From BOKV01 sp041987205 (GTDB lineage: Bacteria; Pseudomonadota; Alphaproteobacteria; Rhizobiales; Rhizobiaceae): a DNA stretch of 64,000 nt. The translations under genes were made by a program, and so were the position numbers. Shown in pieces: positions 34,630-42,783 of the stretch. The notes under the pieces were generated by a model. That model was not told where the DNA came from and made no database searches. It saw only the letters and a program-made list of their open reading frames with translations. How positions within the stretch are numbered: the first letter of the stretch is position 1; every line of letters starts with the position of its first letter. The stretch is from assembly GCA_041987205.1 (NCBI GenBank), contig JBHIWX010000009.1, forward strand, positions 5,636-69,635, read 5' to 3'.

Positions 34630-36443
34630 TTGGCCGCTTCCTTCATCGCCGGCGTGTTCAGCGCCGCCATGAAGGCGCGCCAGCCGCCATGGCAGGTGAT
34701 GTCGGTGGCGCCTTCGATACCGTGGCTTTCGCACAGAAAGCCCTTCACCGAGGTGCCGTCCTCCAGCATCACCGACCCGATCGACAGCGGCGCGGGAATG
34801 CCGGCCATGAAACCGCCGACCTCCCCCCTGGGCATCGACCAGATCTCCAGGTCGATGGCCGCGCCACCATCTCGCTGACGAACCAGCCCGGGGCGATGAG
34901 GTGGTCCGCCTGCAAGCGCGTAGAAACGATAATCCGGCGAGGTGCGATGCGCGCGCACGAGCCGCGCCCCGCGCGAGGTCAACTCGTGATTGAGCGGCAG
35001 GTTCGACATGTGCGCGCCGCACACCGCTATTTGCAATTCGTCGTCCAGGGTCTCGCCCGTTGAAAGGGCCGGCGCCGGTCTGTCCCAACCGGTCGCACCC
35101 ATCGCACCTGCCTCGATCGTGGCGGCGAGCCCGGCGCACAGCGCATCCTGCCCGGCTTGCGCCAGGAAGGTGACGCTTGCCGGACGGCCGTCGCCTCGTT
35201 TGCCTGTCGGGACCGCAATGCCGCAGAGATCGAGCAGGTTGACGAAGTTCGTATAGGTGCCGAGCATCGAATTCGGCCCGACGGGATCGGCCGCGATCTC
35301 GTCCATCGTGACGAAGGTCGGGATGGTCGGCACGAACAGCGCGTCGACTTCCGCGAGCATGCCTTCGCAGGCGCGCTGCAAGGCCTTTAGTCGATACATG
35401 CCCTCAAAGGCTTCGACTGCGGAAAGCTTCAAGCCCGGTTCGAGGATTGCCCGCGTCGTGGGATGCAGCGTCTCGGGCTTGTCCGTCAGCCGCGCGCCGA
35501 CGGCGGCGACCCGCTCGGCCACCCAGGCACCCTCATAGAGCATGTCGGCGACGTCGTAGAAGGGCGTGAAATCCAGTTCGGCAATGGTGAAGCCTTGTTC
35601 CCGCAGCTTCGCCAGCGCGGCACGGAACGCCTCTTCCTGCGCAGCATCGCCGAAGGTCTTCAGCGTCGCCGCATCGGGAACGCCGATAGTCATGCCCGAG
35701 CGTGGCGCGGCAAGGTTTTGAGCGCTGAAATCGCGCGAATAGGCATCCTCGTTGTCGAAGCCGGCTGCGACGTCGAACACGCACCAGGCATCGCCGGTCG
35801 TCAGCGCGAAGATCGAGATCGTGTCGAGCGTGCGGCAGGCCGGCACCACGCCGCTGGCTGACAGGGCGCCAAGCGACGGTTTGAGACCAACGATGGAATT
35901 GAGCGCGGCCGGCACGCGGCCTGAACCGGCGGTATCCGTACCGAGCGCGAAGGCGACGATGCCCTGCGCCACGGCGACCGCCGAGCCCGACGACGAACCG
36001 CCCGGCACGATCGCGGGATCGATCGCGTTGCGCGGCACCGGATAGGGCGTGCGCACGCCGACGAGGCCGGTGGCGAACTGGTCGAGATTGGTCTTGCCGA
36101 GACAGATCGCGCCGGCCGCCCTGAGCCTCTCGACGACGAAGGCGTCGACTTCCGGTTGATAGGCGAAATCCTTGCATGCCGCCGTTGTCGGCATGCCGGC
36201 GACGTCGATATTGTCCTTGACGGCAAAGGGCACGCCCCACAACGGCCGCCCGTCGGGTGCACCAAGCGCTTCGGCTTGCTTGAGCGCTTCTTCATGCGCG
36301 GTCGTGATGAAAATCCCCGGATCGTCGGTCCGGTCCAGCCGGCGGAAGGCTTCGGCCACCACATCGACCGGGCTGACGCCTCCGCGATAAGCCTGCGCGA
36401 GCGCCTCTAGGGTGAAGGGAAGGTCTTCCAGTTTCGACTGCAC
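34626..36443 (-). CDS. atzF: Allophanate hydrolase AtzF
   Basis: 605 residues, the size of AtzF. An amidase-signature domain has the Lys76-Ser150-Ser174 triad (PFAVKDNI, PGGSSSGSA, TDTAGSGRVP). A C-terminal domain of about 150 residues (from about 450: LQIAVCGAHMSNLPLNHELTSRGA...PGLVRQRDGGAAIDLEIWSMP...GFLCESHGIEGATDIT) is the allophanate-hydrolase-specific extension. The reaction is allophanate to 2 CO2 and 2 NH3, the last step of biuret/cyanuric acid breakdown and of some ureide pathways. It is the first gene of the minus-strand set and is divergent from a LysR gene. Confidence 0.93.
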   Translation of the reverse strand: MQSKLEDLPFTLEALAQAYRGGVSPVDVVAEAFRRLDRTDDPGIFITTAHEEALKQAEALGAPDGRPLWGVPFAVKDNIDVAGMPTTAACKDFAYQPEVDAFVVERLRAAGAICLGKTNLDQFATGLVGVRTPYPVPRNAIDPAIVPGGSSSGSAVAVAQGIVAFALGTDTAGSGRVPAALNSIVGLKPSLGALSASGVVPACRTLDTISIFALTTGDAWCVFDVAAGFDNEDAYSRDFSAQNLAAPRSGMTIGVPDAATLKTFGDAAQEEAFRAALAKLREQGFTIAELDFTPFYDVADMLYEGAWVAERVAAVGARLTDKPETLHPTTRAILEPGLKLSAVEAFEGMYRLKALQRACEGMLAEVDALFVPTIPTFVTMDEIAADPVGPNSMLGTYTNFVNLLDLCGIAVPTGKRGDGRPASVTFLAQAGQDALCAGLAATIEAGAMGATGWDRPAPALSTGETLDDELQIAVCGAHMSNLPLNHELTSRGARLVRAHRTSPDYRFYALAGGPPHRPGLVRQRDGGAAIDLEIWSMPRGEVGGFMAGIPAPLSIGSVMLEDGTSVKGFLCESHGIEGATDITCHGGWRAFMAALNTPAMKEAAK

Positions 36444-36647
36444 GTCCGGTTGCCAACCTGCTCGATTTGCCCCTGCAATCCGCGCCGGCCTTGTACCTGC
36501 CTGTGCATCGCGATTGCCCGTTCCGACGAGCTTGCCGGTTTTTTGCGTTGGCGAGAATTGCTATGAATTCACCATTGCGGTACAAAAAATGCACCACCCT
36601 GCCGGTCGAGTTTCCTTCGCCCGCATCCTGGGCACGGAGGCATCGCC

Positions 36648-37568
36648 ATGCGCCATCTGCAGACCTTCCGGCTGATCGAGGCGGTCGCCCGCGCCGGATC
36701 GATGCGCAAGGCTGCCGGGGACATGAACATCACCGCCTCCGCGCTGGTGCGCCGCATCAACCGCTTCGAGAAGGAATTCGGCGCCGAACTGTTCGAACGC
36801 CTGCCCGGCGGCGTGCGCCTCAATCCGGCCGGCGAATTGCTGCTGCATCATTACCGCGCCATGTCCTCCGACCTGACGCGCGTACAGGGCCAGGTCGCCG
36901 ACCTCGCCGGCGAGCGTCGCGGCCATGTCTCCATCGGCTGCTCGCAGGCGCTGATCCCCTATTTCCTGCCGCGCGAGATCGCGAAGTACCGCACCGAACA
37001 TCCCGGCGTCACCTTTTCGGTCAATGTCCGCGACCGCGCGCAGGCCGAGCAGGAACTCGCCACTTACTCTTCCGATCTGGCGCTGGTCTTCGAGCCGGTC
37101 TACCTCGTCGATTTCGAGGTCGTCCACGTCATCCCGCAGCCGGTCCATGTGGTGATGCGCGCCGACCATCCGCTCGCCGCGAACACGGAGCTTCGCCTGC
37201 GCGACTGCCTCGATACGCCACACGTTGCACCGTCGGCGAAATACGGCGTGCGCCATCTGCTCGACTTCGCCGCTCGGCGCGGAACGCGTCGGATCTCGCC
37301 GCTGGTCGAGACCGAAAGCTTCGAACTCATCCGCCACTACGTGTTGTACGAGAATGTCATCGGCTTCCAGATCCCGATCGGCCTGCGCCCGACCGACGAC
37401 GCCATCGTCTCCCGTCCGATCTCAGAGCGCGACATGCCGGCCGGCAACCTTATCCTGGGCCAGATGCGCGGGCGCGCCCTGCCCGTGGCATCGGCACGCT
37501 TCGCCATGCAATTGTCGGCGGCGCTCAAGGATTACGACGCCCTGCCGGACAATGTTCGGCCCGGCTGA
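36648..37568 (+). CDS. LysR-family transcriptional regulator
   Basis: 306 residues. The N-terminal winged helix (LQTFRLIEAVARAGSMRKAAGDMNITASALVRRINRFEKEFGAELFERLPGG) is a LysR HTH, followed by an effector domain (GHVSIGCSQALIPYFLPREI...). A GGAGG site precedes the ATG. It is divergent from atzF across 204 bp, so it probably controls the AtzF/oxygenase/importer set; that is inferred from position. Confidence 0.9.
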   Translation: MRHLQTFRLIEAVARAGSMRKAAGDMNITASALVRRINRFEKEFGAELFERLPGGVRLNPAGELLLHHYRAMSSDLTRVQGQVADLAGERRGHVSIGCSQALIPYFLPREIAKYRTEHPGVTFSVNVRDRAQAEQELATYSSDLALVFEPVYLVDFEVVHVIPQPVHVVMRADHPLAANTELRLRDCLDTPHVAPSAKYGVRHLLDFAARRGTRRISPLVETESFELIRHYVLYENVIGFQIPIGLRPTDDAIVSRPISERDMPAGNLILGQMRGRALPVASARFAMQLSAALKDYDALPDNVRPG

Positions 37569-37606
37569 CGCCGCTGCACTGGCTTTCCGGAACCGTCAGG
37601 TGACGT

Positions 37607-38080
37607 TCAGTCGCGGCCAACCTTGCCGGTCACCAGCGGGGCTCTGCTCATCGAATTGGTCGAATCCGTCGCCTTGCGCAGCAGGCGCATGAACTCCTCC
37701 GCCTCCTGCGCCGTCAGCCCCTGAAGTAGAACGGCTTGCGCGGCCCTGACGGCCGGCGTCACCTCCCTAAGCGTGCGCGTGCCGGTTTCGGTGATGCGCA
37801 ATTCGCGCGCACGGCGGTCGCGCGTGCTGACCTGGCGCGTCACCAGTTTCTTGTGCACCAGCCGATCGATAACCCCGGTGATGGTGGCACGGTCATAGGC
37901 GATCAGCCCGGCAAGGCTCGCCTGATCGATCCCTTCATGCGCCTCGATCGTGGCGAGCGCGGCGAACTGGACCGGCGTCAGATCGGACCCCAACCCCGCA
38001 ACCTCCTGGTGAAACACTGCAACGGCGATCTGTTGCAGCCGGCGGATCAAATGCCCCGGCATGTCATGAATTTCGGTCAC
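37607..38080 (-). CDS. MarR-family transcriptional regulator
   Basis: 157 residues. The GTG start at 38080 is chosen because GGAGGT lies 6 bp upstream; the frame is open 21 codons further. The MarR core is LTPVQFAALATIEAHEGIDQASLAGLIAYDRATITGVIDRLVHKKLVTRQVSTRDRRARELRIT, with the DRR wing. It is divergent from mobA, with a strong inverted-repeat operator between them, so it most likely represses mobA (and itself) until an aromatic acid binds. Confidence 0.92.
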   Translation of the reverse strand: MTEIHDMPGHLIRRLQQIAVAVFHQEVAGLGSDLTPVQFAALATIEAHEGIDQASLAGLIAYDRATITGVIDRLVHKKLVTRQVSTRDRRARELRITETGTRTLREVTPAVRAAQAVLLQGLTAQEAEEFMRLLRKATDSTNSMSRAPLVTGKVGRD

Positions 38081-38115
38081 GCAAGCACCTCCACCAAAGG
38101 CGTCAATATTGACAT

Positions 38116-38136
38116 GTATACTAATGATTAGTATAC
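38116..38136. promoter_or_regulatory. MarR-type operator between marR and mobA
   Basis: Perfect 9-bp inverted repeat GTATACTAA / TTAGTATAC around a 3-bp spacer (TGA), 36 bp from the marR GTG and 46 bp from the mobA ATG, in an AT-rich island. Size and symmetry are typical of MarR operators, and binding would cover both divergent promoters. Confidence 0.8.
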
Positions 38137-38181
38137 AAATCAATTAAGAACCATCGCCCACTATACGGCAAGGGGGGAGTC

Positions 38182-40107
38182 ATGCAATTTCACTTGAACG
38201 GCTTCAGGACGGGCGATCCGCGCATCCGCGAAGCCTCTGCGGTCGCCCGCTCCCCAGACGCTTCCCCGCCCGCGAAGGTCGATGTCCTGATAGTCGGCTG
38301 CGGCCCGGCAGGCCTTGCCCTCGCCGCCCAGCTTTCCGCCTTTGCCAACATCCAAGTCCGGATAGTCGAGCAGAAGGACGGGCCCCTCACCCACGGCCAG
38401 GCCGACGGCATTGCCTGCCGCACGATGGAAATGTTCCAGGCCTTCGGTTTTGCTGAAAGGATCGCCGAAGAAGCCTGCTGGATCAGCGAAACGACCTTCT
38501 GGAAACCGGATGCGGACCGGCCCGCCGACATCGTGCGCAGCGACCGCGTGCAGGATGTCGAGGACGGGCTGTCGGAATTTCCCCATGTCATCCTCAACCA
38601 GGCCCGCGTGCATGATCACTTCCTCGAGATCATGCACCATTCGCCAAGCCGGCTCGAACCTGATTACGACCGTCGCCTGCTCGACCTGACCATCGACGAA
38701 TCCGGCGACAATGCCTACCCCGTGACCGTGCGCCTCGAACGCACCGATGCCGCGCACAAGGGCGAGATCGAGACGGTCCAGGCACGCTACGTGATCGGCT
38801 GCGACGGCGCGCGCAGTGCGGTACGCACTTCCATCGGCCGATCGCTGAAGGGCGAAGCCGCCCACCAGGCCTGGGGCGTGATGGACATTCTTGCGCAGAC
38901 CGATTTCCCCGATGTGCGCATGAAATCGGTGATCCAGTCCGACTCGCAGGGCTCCATCCTGATCATCCCCCGCGAGGGCGGCTATCTCTTCCGCGTCTAT
39001 GTCGAACTCGACAAACTCGCCGAGGACGAGCGTGTCGCAAGCCGCAACATCACCGTCGATTATCTCATCGCTGCCGCACAGCGCATCATCCATCCCTACG
39101 CGCTCGACGTGAAGGAGGTCGCGTGGTGGTCGGTCTACGAGATCGGCCATCGCATCACCGACAAGTTCGACGATGTTCGCGAAGACGAAATGGCGACCCG
39201 CCTCCCCCGCGTCTTCATCGCCGGCGATGCCTGCCACACCCACAGCCCGAAAATGGGTCAGGGCATGAACGTCTCGATGCAGGATGCCTTCAATCTCGGC
39301 TGGAAGCTCGCCCATGTCCTTGAAGGCCGCGCGTCCCCCCAACTGCTCCACACTTATTCCGCCGAACGCAAGGCGATCGCCCAGGACCTGATCGATTTCG
39401 ACAGCCGCTGGGCCCGCATGCTCTCCGCGCCGGCCAAATCGGCCAAGAATCCCGACGGCGTCGATCCCGCCGAGGTCAAGCAGCATTTCGTGCAGATCGG
39501 GCGCTATACGGCGGGCGTGGCGACCGTCTACGAACCGGCATTGCTGACCGGCGAGCGTACGCACCAGCACCTCGCTACCGGCTTCACCATCGGATCGCGC
39601 TTCCATTCCGCCCCGGTGATCCGCCTGGGTGACGCCAAACCGATGCATCTCGGCCACACGGTCGAGGCCGACGGGCGCTGGCGTGTGTTCGCCTTCGCCG
39701 GCACGGGCGATCCGGCCGCCGCCGATTCCCCGCTGCGCGCGCTGTGCGAGTTTCTTGAGGCTTCACCCGCATCGCCGGTCGTCAAATACACGCCCAAAGG
39801 CGCCGACATCGACACCCTGATCGATGTTCGCGCCGTCTTCCAGCAGGGTTTCCGCGATCTGGAATTCGCCGCCATGCCGGCCTTCCTCAAGCCGGAGAAA
39901 GGCAGGTACCGCCTGCGCGACTGCGAGAAGATGTTCTGCGCCGACGTGAAGAGCGGCAACGACATCTTCGACATGCGCGGCATCGACCGTGAGCAAGGGT
40001 GCATCGTCGTGGTAAGGCCCGACCAGTACATTTCCCATGTGCTGCCGCTCGACGCACACGGCGCATTGGCCGATTTCTTCGCGCGCTTCATGCTCGAACG
40101 GGCATAG
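38182..40107 (+). CDS. mobA: 3-hydroxybenzoate 4-monooxygenase (MobA-type flavoprotein)
   Basis: 641 residues, closely following Comamonas testosteroni MobA from end to end as I remember it. It begins MQFHLNGFRTGDPRI. The FAD site is VDVLIVGCGPAGLALAAQL, then EQKDGPLTHGQADGIACRTMEMFQAF, the second FAD motif RVFIAGDACHTHSPKMGQGMNVSMQDAFNLGWKLA, and a C-terminal thioredoxin-like domain ending VVRPDQYISHVLPLDAHGAL. Reaction: 3-hydroxybenzoate + NADPH + O2 to protocatechuate. Strong ribosome site AGGGGGGAG. No protocatechuate ring-cleavage genes are in the window. Confidence 0.92.
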   Translation: MQFHLNGFRTGDPRIREASAVARSPDASPPAKVDVLIVGCGPAGLALAAQLSAFANIQVRIVEQKDGPLTHGQADGIACRTMEMFQAFGFAERIAEEACWISETTFWKPDADRPADIVRSDRVQDVEDGLSEFPHVILNQARVHDHFLEIMHHSPSRLEPDYDRRLLDLTIDESGDNAYPVTVRLERTDAAHKGEIETVQARYVIGCDGARSAVRTSIGRSLKGEAAHQAWGVMDILAQTDFPDVRMKSVIQSDSQGSILIIPREGGYLFRVYVELDKLAEDERVASRNITVDYLIAAAQRIIHPYALDVKEVAWWSVYEIGHRITDKFDDVREDEMATRLPRVFIAGDACHTHSPKMGQGMNVSMQDAFNLGWKLAHVLEGRASPQLLHTYSAERKAIAQDLIDFDSRWARMLSAPAKSAKNPDGVDPAEVKQHFVQIGRYTAGVATVYEPALLTGERTHQHLATGFTIGSRFHSAPVIRLGDAKPMHLGHTVEADGRWRVFAFAGTGDPAAADSPLRALCEFLEASPASPVVKYTPKGADIDTLIDVRAVFQQGFRDLEFAAMPAFLKPEKGRYRLRDCEKMFCADVKSGNDIFDMRGIDREQGCIVVVRPDQYISHVLPLDAHGALADFFARFMLERA

Positions 40108-40131
40108 CCCTGCCGCCCAACCCACAAAGGT

Positions 40132-41037
40132 TCAGGCCGCCTGCCTGTCCCAGGGCGCGATAGGCTGCGAAGCATCGATCAGCCAGTCAAGCACCGCGCG
40201 CACCGCCGGATTGTGCCGTCGGTTTTCCGGCACCAGCGCCTTGATCCACAGATCCGGCACCGTATAGCCCGGCAGCACCTCGACCACGCTGCCGGCCTCG
40301 ATCCCGGCGATCGCGATATGCCGCGCCATCATGGTGACGCCGAGGTCCTTTTCGGCCGCGATGAGCAGCACCTGGCTGTCATTCGTGCTGAAACTGATCT
40401 GCACGTCGACATCGTTCGGCCCGTCCGGCCCTTCGAAATGCCATTGCGTGCCGGCCGTCAGAAAGGCGACGCAATCATGGTTCGCCAGATCGCGCGGATG
40501 CTCGGGCACCCCTGCCCTTGCCAGATAGCCGGGCGAGGCGATCACCATCCGGGGCATGGTGCAAAGCGGGATGTCGACCACGGATGGATAGGCCGTGGGC
40601 ATCGCACCGATGGCCACGTCGAACCCTTCCTCGAGCGGATTGACGGACCGGTCCATGAGGACGAGTTCCAGATGTACGCTCGGATGCGCGCGCTGGAAAC
40701 GCGCCAGCACCTCTCCATAATGCAGCGTGACCAGCGTTGTCGGGCATTTGATCCGCAGCCGGCCTTCGAGCTGGCCGCGCGTCTTCACCGCGTCGTTGAA
40801 GGCGTGATCGATCTCCGTGATGATCTCGAGAAACCTCGGATAATAGCGCTCGCCGATCTCGGTCGGCTTGATGCGGCGCGTCGAGCGTTCGAAGAGCTTC
40901 ACCTTCAGCCGGTGCTCGAGCTGATCGATCCGCTTGGCGACCACCGAGGGCACGGTGCCCAAGGCCCGCGCCGCAACGGAGAAATTGCCGCCTTTGACGA
41001 CGGCGAGAAAGGTGCGGATATTCTCCAGCGTGTCCAT
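40132..41037 (-). CDS. LysR-family transcriptional regulator
   Basis: 301 residues. The HTH (LENIRTFLAVVKGGNFSVAARALGTVPSVVAKRIDQLEHRLKVKLFERSTRR) and a substrate domain with CPTTLVTLHYGEVLARFQRAHPSVHLELVLMDRSVNPLEEGFDVAIG place it in LysR. The ATG at 41037 fits a GGAG site better than the ATG six bases upstream. It is divergent from the TAXI transporter operon across 383 bp and is its probable regulator. Confidence 0.9.
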   Translation of the reverse strand: MDTLENIRTFLAVVKGGNFSVAARALGTVPSVVAKRIDQLEHRLKVKLFERSTRRIKPTEIGERYYPRFLEIITEIDHAFNDAVKTRGQLEGRLRIKCPTTLVTLHYGEVLARFQRAHPSVHLELVLMDRSVNPLEEGFDVAIGAMPTAYPSVVDIPLCTMPRMVIASPGYLARAGVPEHPRDLANHDCVAFLTAGTQWHFEGPDGPNDVDVQISFSTNDSQVLLIAAEKDLGVTMMARHIAIAGIEAGSVVEVLPGYTVPDLWIKALVPENRRHNPAVRAVLDWLIDASQPIAPWDRQAA

Positions 41038-41420
41038 GACCATGCACTCCGAACGAGAACCCATCTTTCGCATAACGCGAAAACTGCTTGCTTGACTAGG
41101 ACCTTTTTCTTGAAAGCCGGAGGCCATTAAACTGATCATGTGTGACAGGGACCGGCTTTGCCGGCTGTCGGGAGAGGAGGCGTTTCACGACCCGCGCTCA
41201 GGATCGTGAAACGGAAAACGCACGCACCTGCCGTCTCGGCATGTGAGGCTTTACGACACTTCGAAGTGCTGCCTCAGGCGGCATGACGGACGACCTCCAT
41301 TCCGCAGTGGTCCGCAGACGGCTCCGTCCGCCTCACCGATCGCCAGGTATCGGCCCTCGCCGAAATGCCTGGACGGTTGGCAAGCGGATGGATTTCGAAT
41401 TGATGTCAGGGAGGAAAGAC
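41038..41420. other. Divergent intergenic region lysR / TAXI operon
   Basis: 383 bp without a gene I can support. It contains the 10-bp inverted repeat at 41181-41213 and a 12-bp perfect palindrome CACTTCGAAGTG at 41257-41268. A strong ribosome site GGGAGGAAAG directly precedes the TAXI gene. Confidence 0.6.
41181..41213. promoter_or_regulatory. Perfect inverted repeat in the lysR-TAXI intergenic region (candidate operator)
   Basis: Arms CGTTTCACGA (41181-41190) and TCGTGAAACG (41204-41213) match perfectly around a 13-bp spacer. The location between divergent genes argues for a regulator site. LysR sites usually hold a T-N11-A motif, and this one is longer and more symmetric, so another regulator, or a hairpin in the 5' untranslated RNA, is also possible. 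Confidence 0.5.
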
Positions 41421-42629
41421 ATGCTTCGAATTCAAAAGGCGATTCTGGGAGGAATGGCCGGTGGCGTGCTGGCGCTTGCCGCAATGGCAGGCACCGCAGC
41501 GGCCGAGGACTACAAATGGCCGAGATACTTCAAGGTCGTCACGCCGATCGTCGGATCGGGCAACCATTCGCTGGCCGTCGCCTGGACGACCGAATTCACC
41601 GCCCAGACCGGCGGCCGGGTGGCCGTCCTGCCGGCGTCCAACGGCTATGCCCGCGCCGAATGGCTGAACACCGGCGAAGGTGACATCGCGCTTGAACAGG
41701 CGTCCGAGTATTTCGACCGTATGGAAGCCATCGAGGGCTACAAGACGCCTGATGGCGGCCCGTCCGATGCCCGCATCGTCGGCATGAACCTGATCACGCC
41801 TTGGGGCTACATGGTTCGCGGCGACGGCGACATCAAATCCTTCGACGATGTCGACAAGGAAACGCGCGTCGCATTCGCAAATTCCTCCTCCTTCCTGGTG
41901 AACGGCATGGAGGCGCTGCTCGACTATCGCGAATTGGCGCGCGACGATGTCAGCCTGGTCGAGGTCGGCAATTACGGTGCCAACACCAAGGTCGTAAGCG
42001 AAGGCCGCGCCGATATCTGCTTCACATCGCCCATATCCGGGACCAGCTACGAGGCCGAGGCCGCGCCGGGGGGCATTACCTGGCTGCCGCTGCCCGACAA
42101 AACGGCCAACCCCGAAGCCTTCGCACGCTACCGCGCACGGGCCATGGGCTACGTACCCGCCGTGATCACCGCAGGCACCAAGAGCTCGATCGGGGTCTAC
42201 ATGGACCACGCCTTCCAGGCCAATGTGGCCAAGGCCGATCACGATCCCGAATTCGTCTACCAGCTCATCAAATGGCTCGACGAGCACCATGGCGACTTCA
42301 AGGACGATTACCAGCACGCCGACATGATGAGCCTTGAAAGCCTTAAGCGTTTCCTTGAGGCGGGACATCTCCAGCCAATCCATGACGGCACGATCCGCTA
42401 CCTGAAGGAAAAGGGCGTGTGGACCGATGCCTATCAGGCTCGCCAGGACGCGCTCGTGAAACTGGCGACCGACCGCGTGAAGCTGTGGGAGGAAACCAAG
42501 GCCGAAGCGGTGGAGAACGAAATCCCGATCACGCCGCAAAGCAAGAAGTTCGCCGCGCTCTGGGAGAAGAAAAAGGCCGACGCCGGCATCACCCAGACGT
42601 TCGGCGAAATGGTGATGGCACTGCAGTAA
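41421..42629 (+). CDS. TAXI-family TRAP transporter solute receptor
   Basis: 402 residues with a signal peptide (RIQKAILGGMAGGVLALAAM...AAA/ED, about 28 residues). The mature part (YFKVVTPIVGSGNHSLAVAWTTEFTAQTGGRVAVLPASNGYARAEWLNTGEGDIAL) is TAXI-like, and later VSLVEVGNYGANTKVVSEGRADICFTSPI contacts ligand in this fold. It captures a carboxylated solute for the membrane protein encoded next. It is longer than most TAXI receptors because of a charged C-terminal helical region. Confidence 0.88.
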   Translation: MLRIQKAILGGMAGGVLALAAMAGTAAAEDYKWPRYFKVVTPIVGSGNHSLAVAWTTEFTAQTGGRVAVLPASNGYARAEWLNTGEGDIALEQASEYFDRMEAIEGYKTPDGGPSDARIVGMNLITPWGYMVRGDGDIKSFDDVDKETRVAFANSSSFLVNGMEALLDYRELARDDVSLVEVGNYGANTKVVSEGRADICFTSPISGTSYEAEAAPGGITWLPLPDKTANPEAFARYRARAMGYVPAVITAGTKSSIGVYMDHAFQANVAKADHDPEFVYQLIKWLDEHHGDFKDDYQHADMMSLESLKRFLEAGHLQPIHDGTIRYLKEKGVWTDAYQARQDALVKLATDRVKLWEETKAEAVENEIPITPQSKKFAALWEKKKADAGITQTFGEMVMALQ

Positions 42630-42674
42630 GGGGCCAGGTCAGAAAGGGGCCAGGTCAGAAAGGGGTCAGGTCAG
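42629..42674 (+). repeat. Three-copy 16-bp tandem repeat
   Basis: The unit AGGGGCCAGGTCAGAA occurs twice exactly, with a third copy carrying one C-to-T change before diverging. It starts at the last base of the TAXI gene stop and runs into the 154-bp gap before the permease gene. No function assigned. Confidence 0.8.
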
Positions 42675-42783
42675 CGAGAGGCCTGAACGGCTCCCGCGCG
42701 CGGGCACGCCTTGCGCGCGGGAGCCGCCAGCCCACCGAACAAAGGCCGAATGCGACGATACGCGGAGCCACCAGGTCAAGAAC

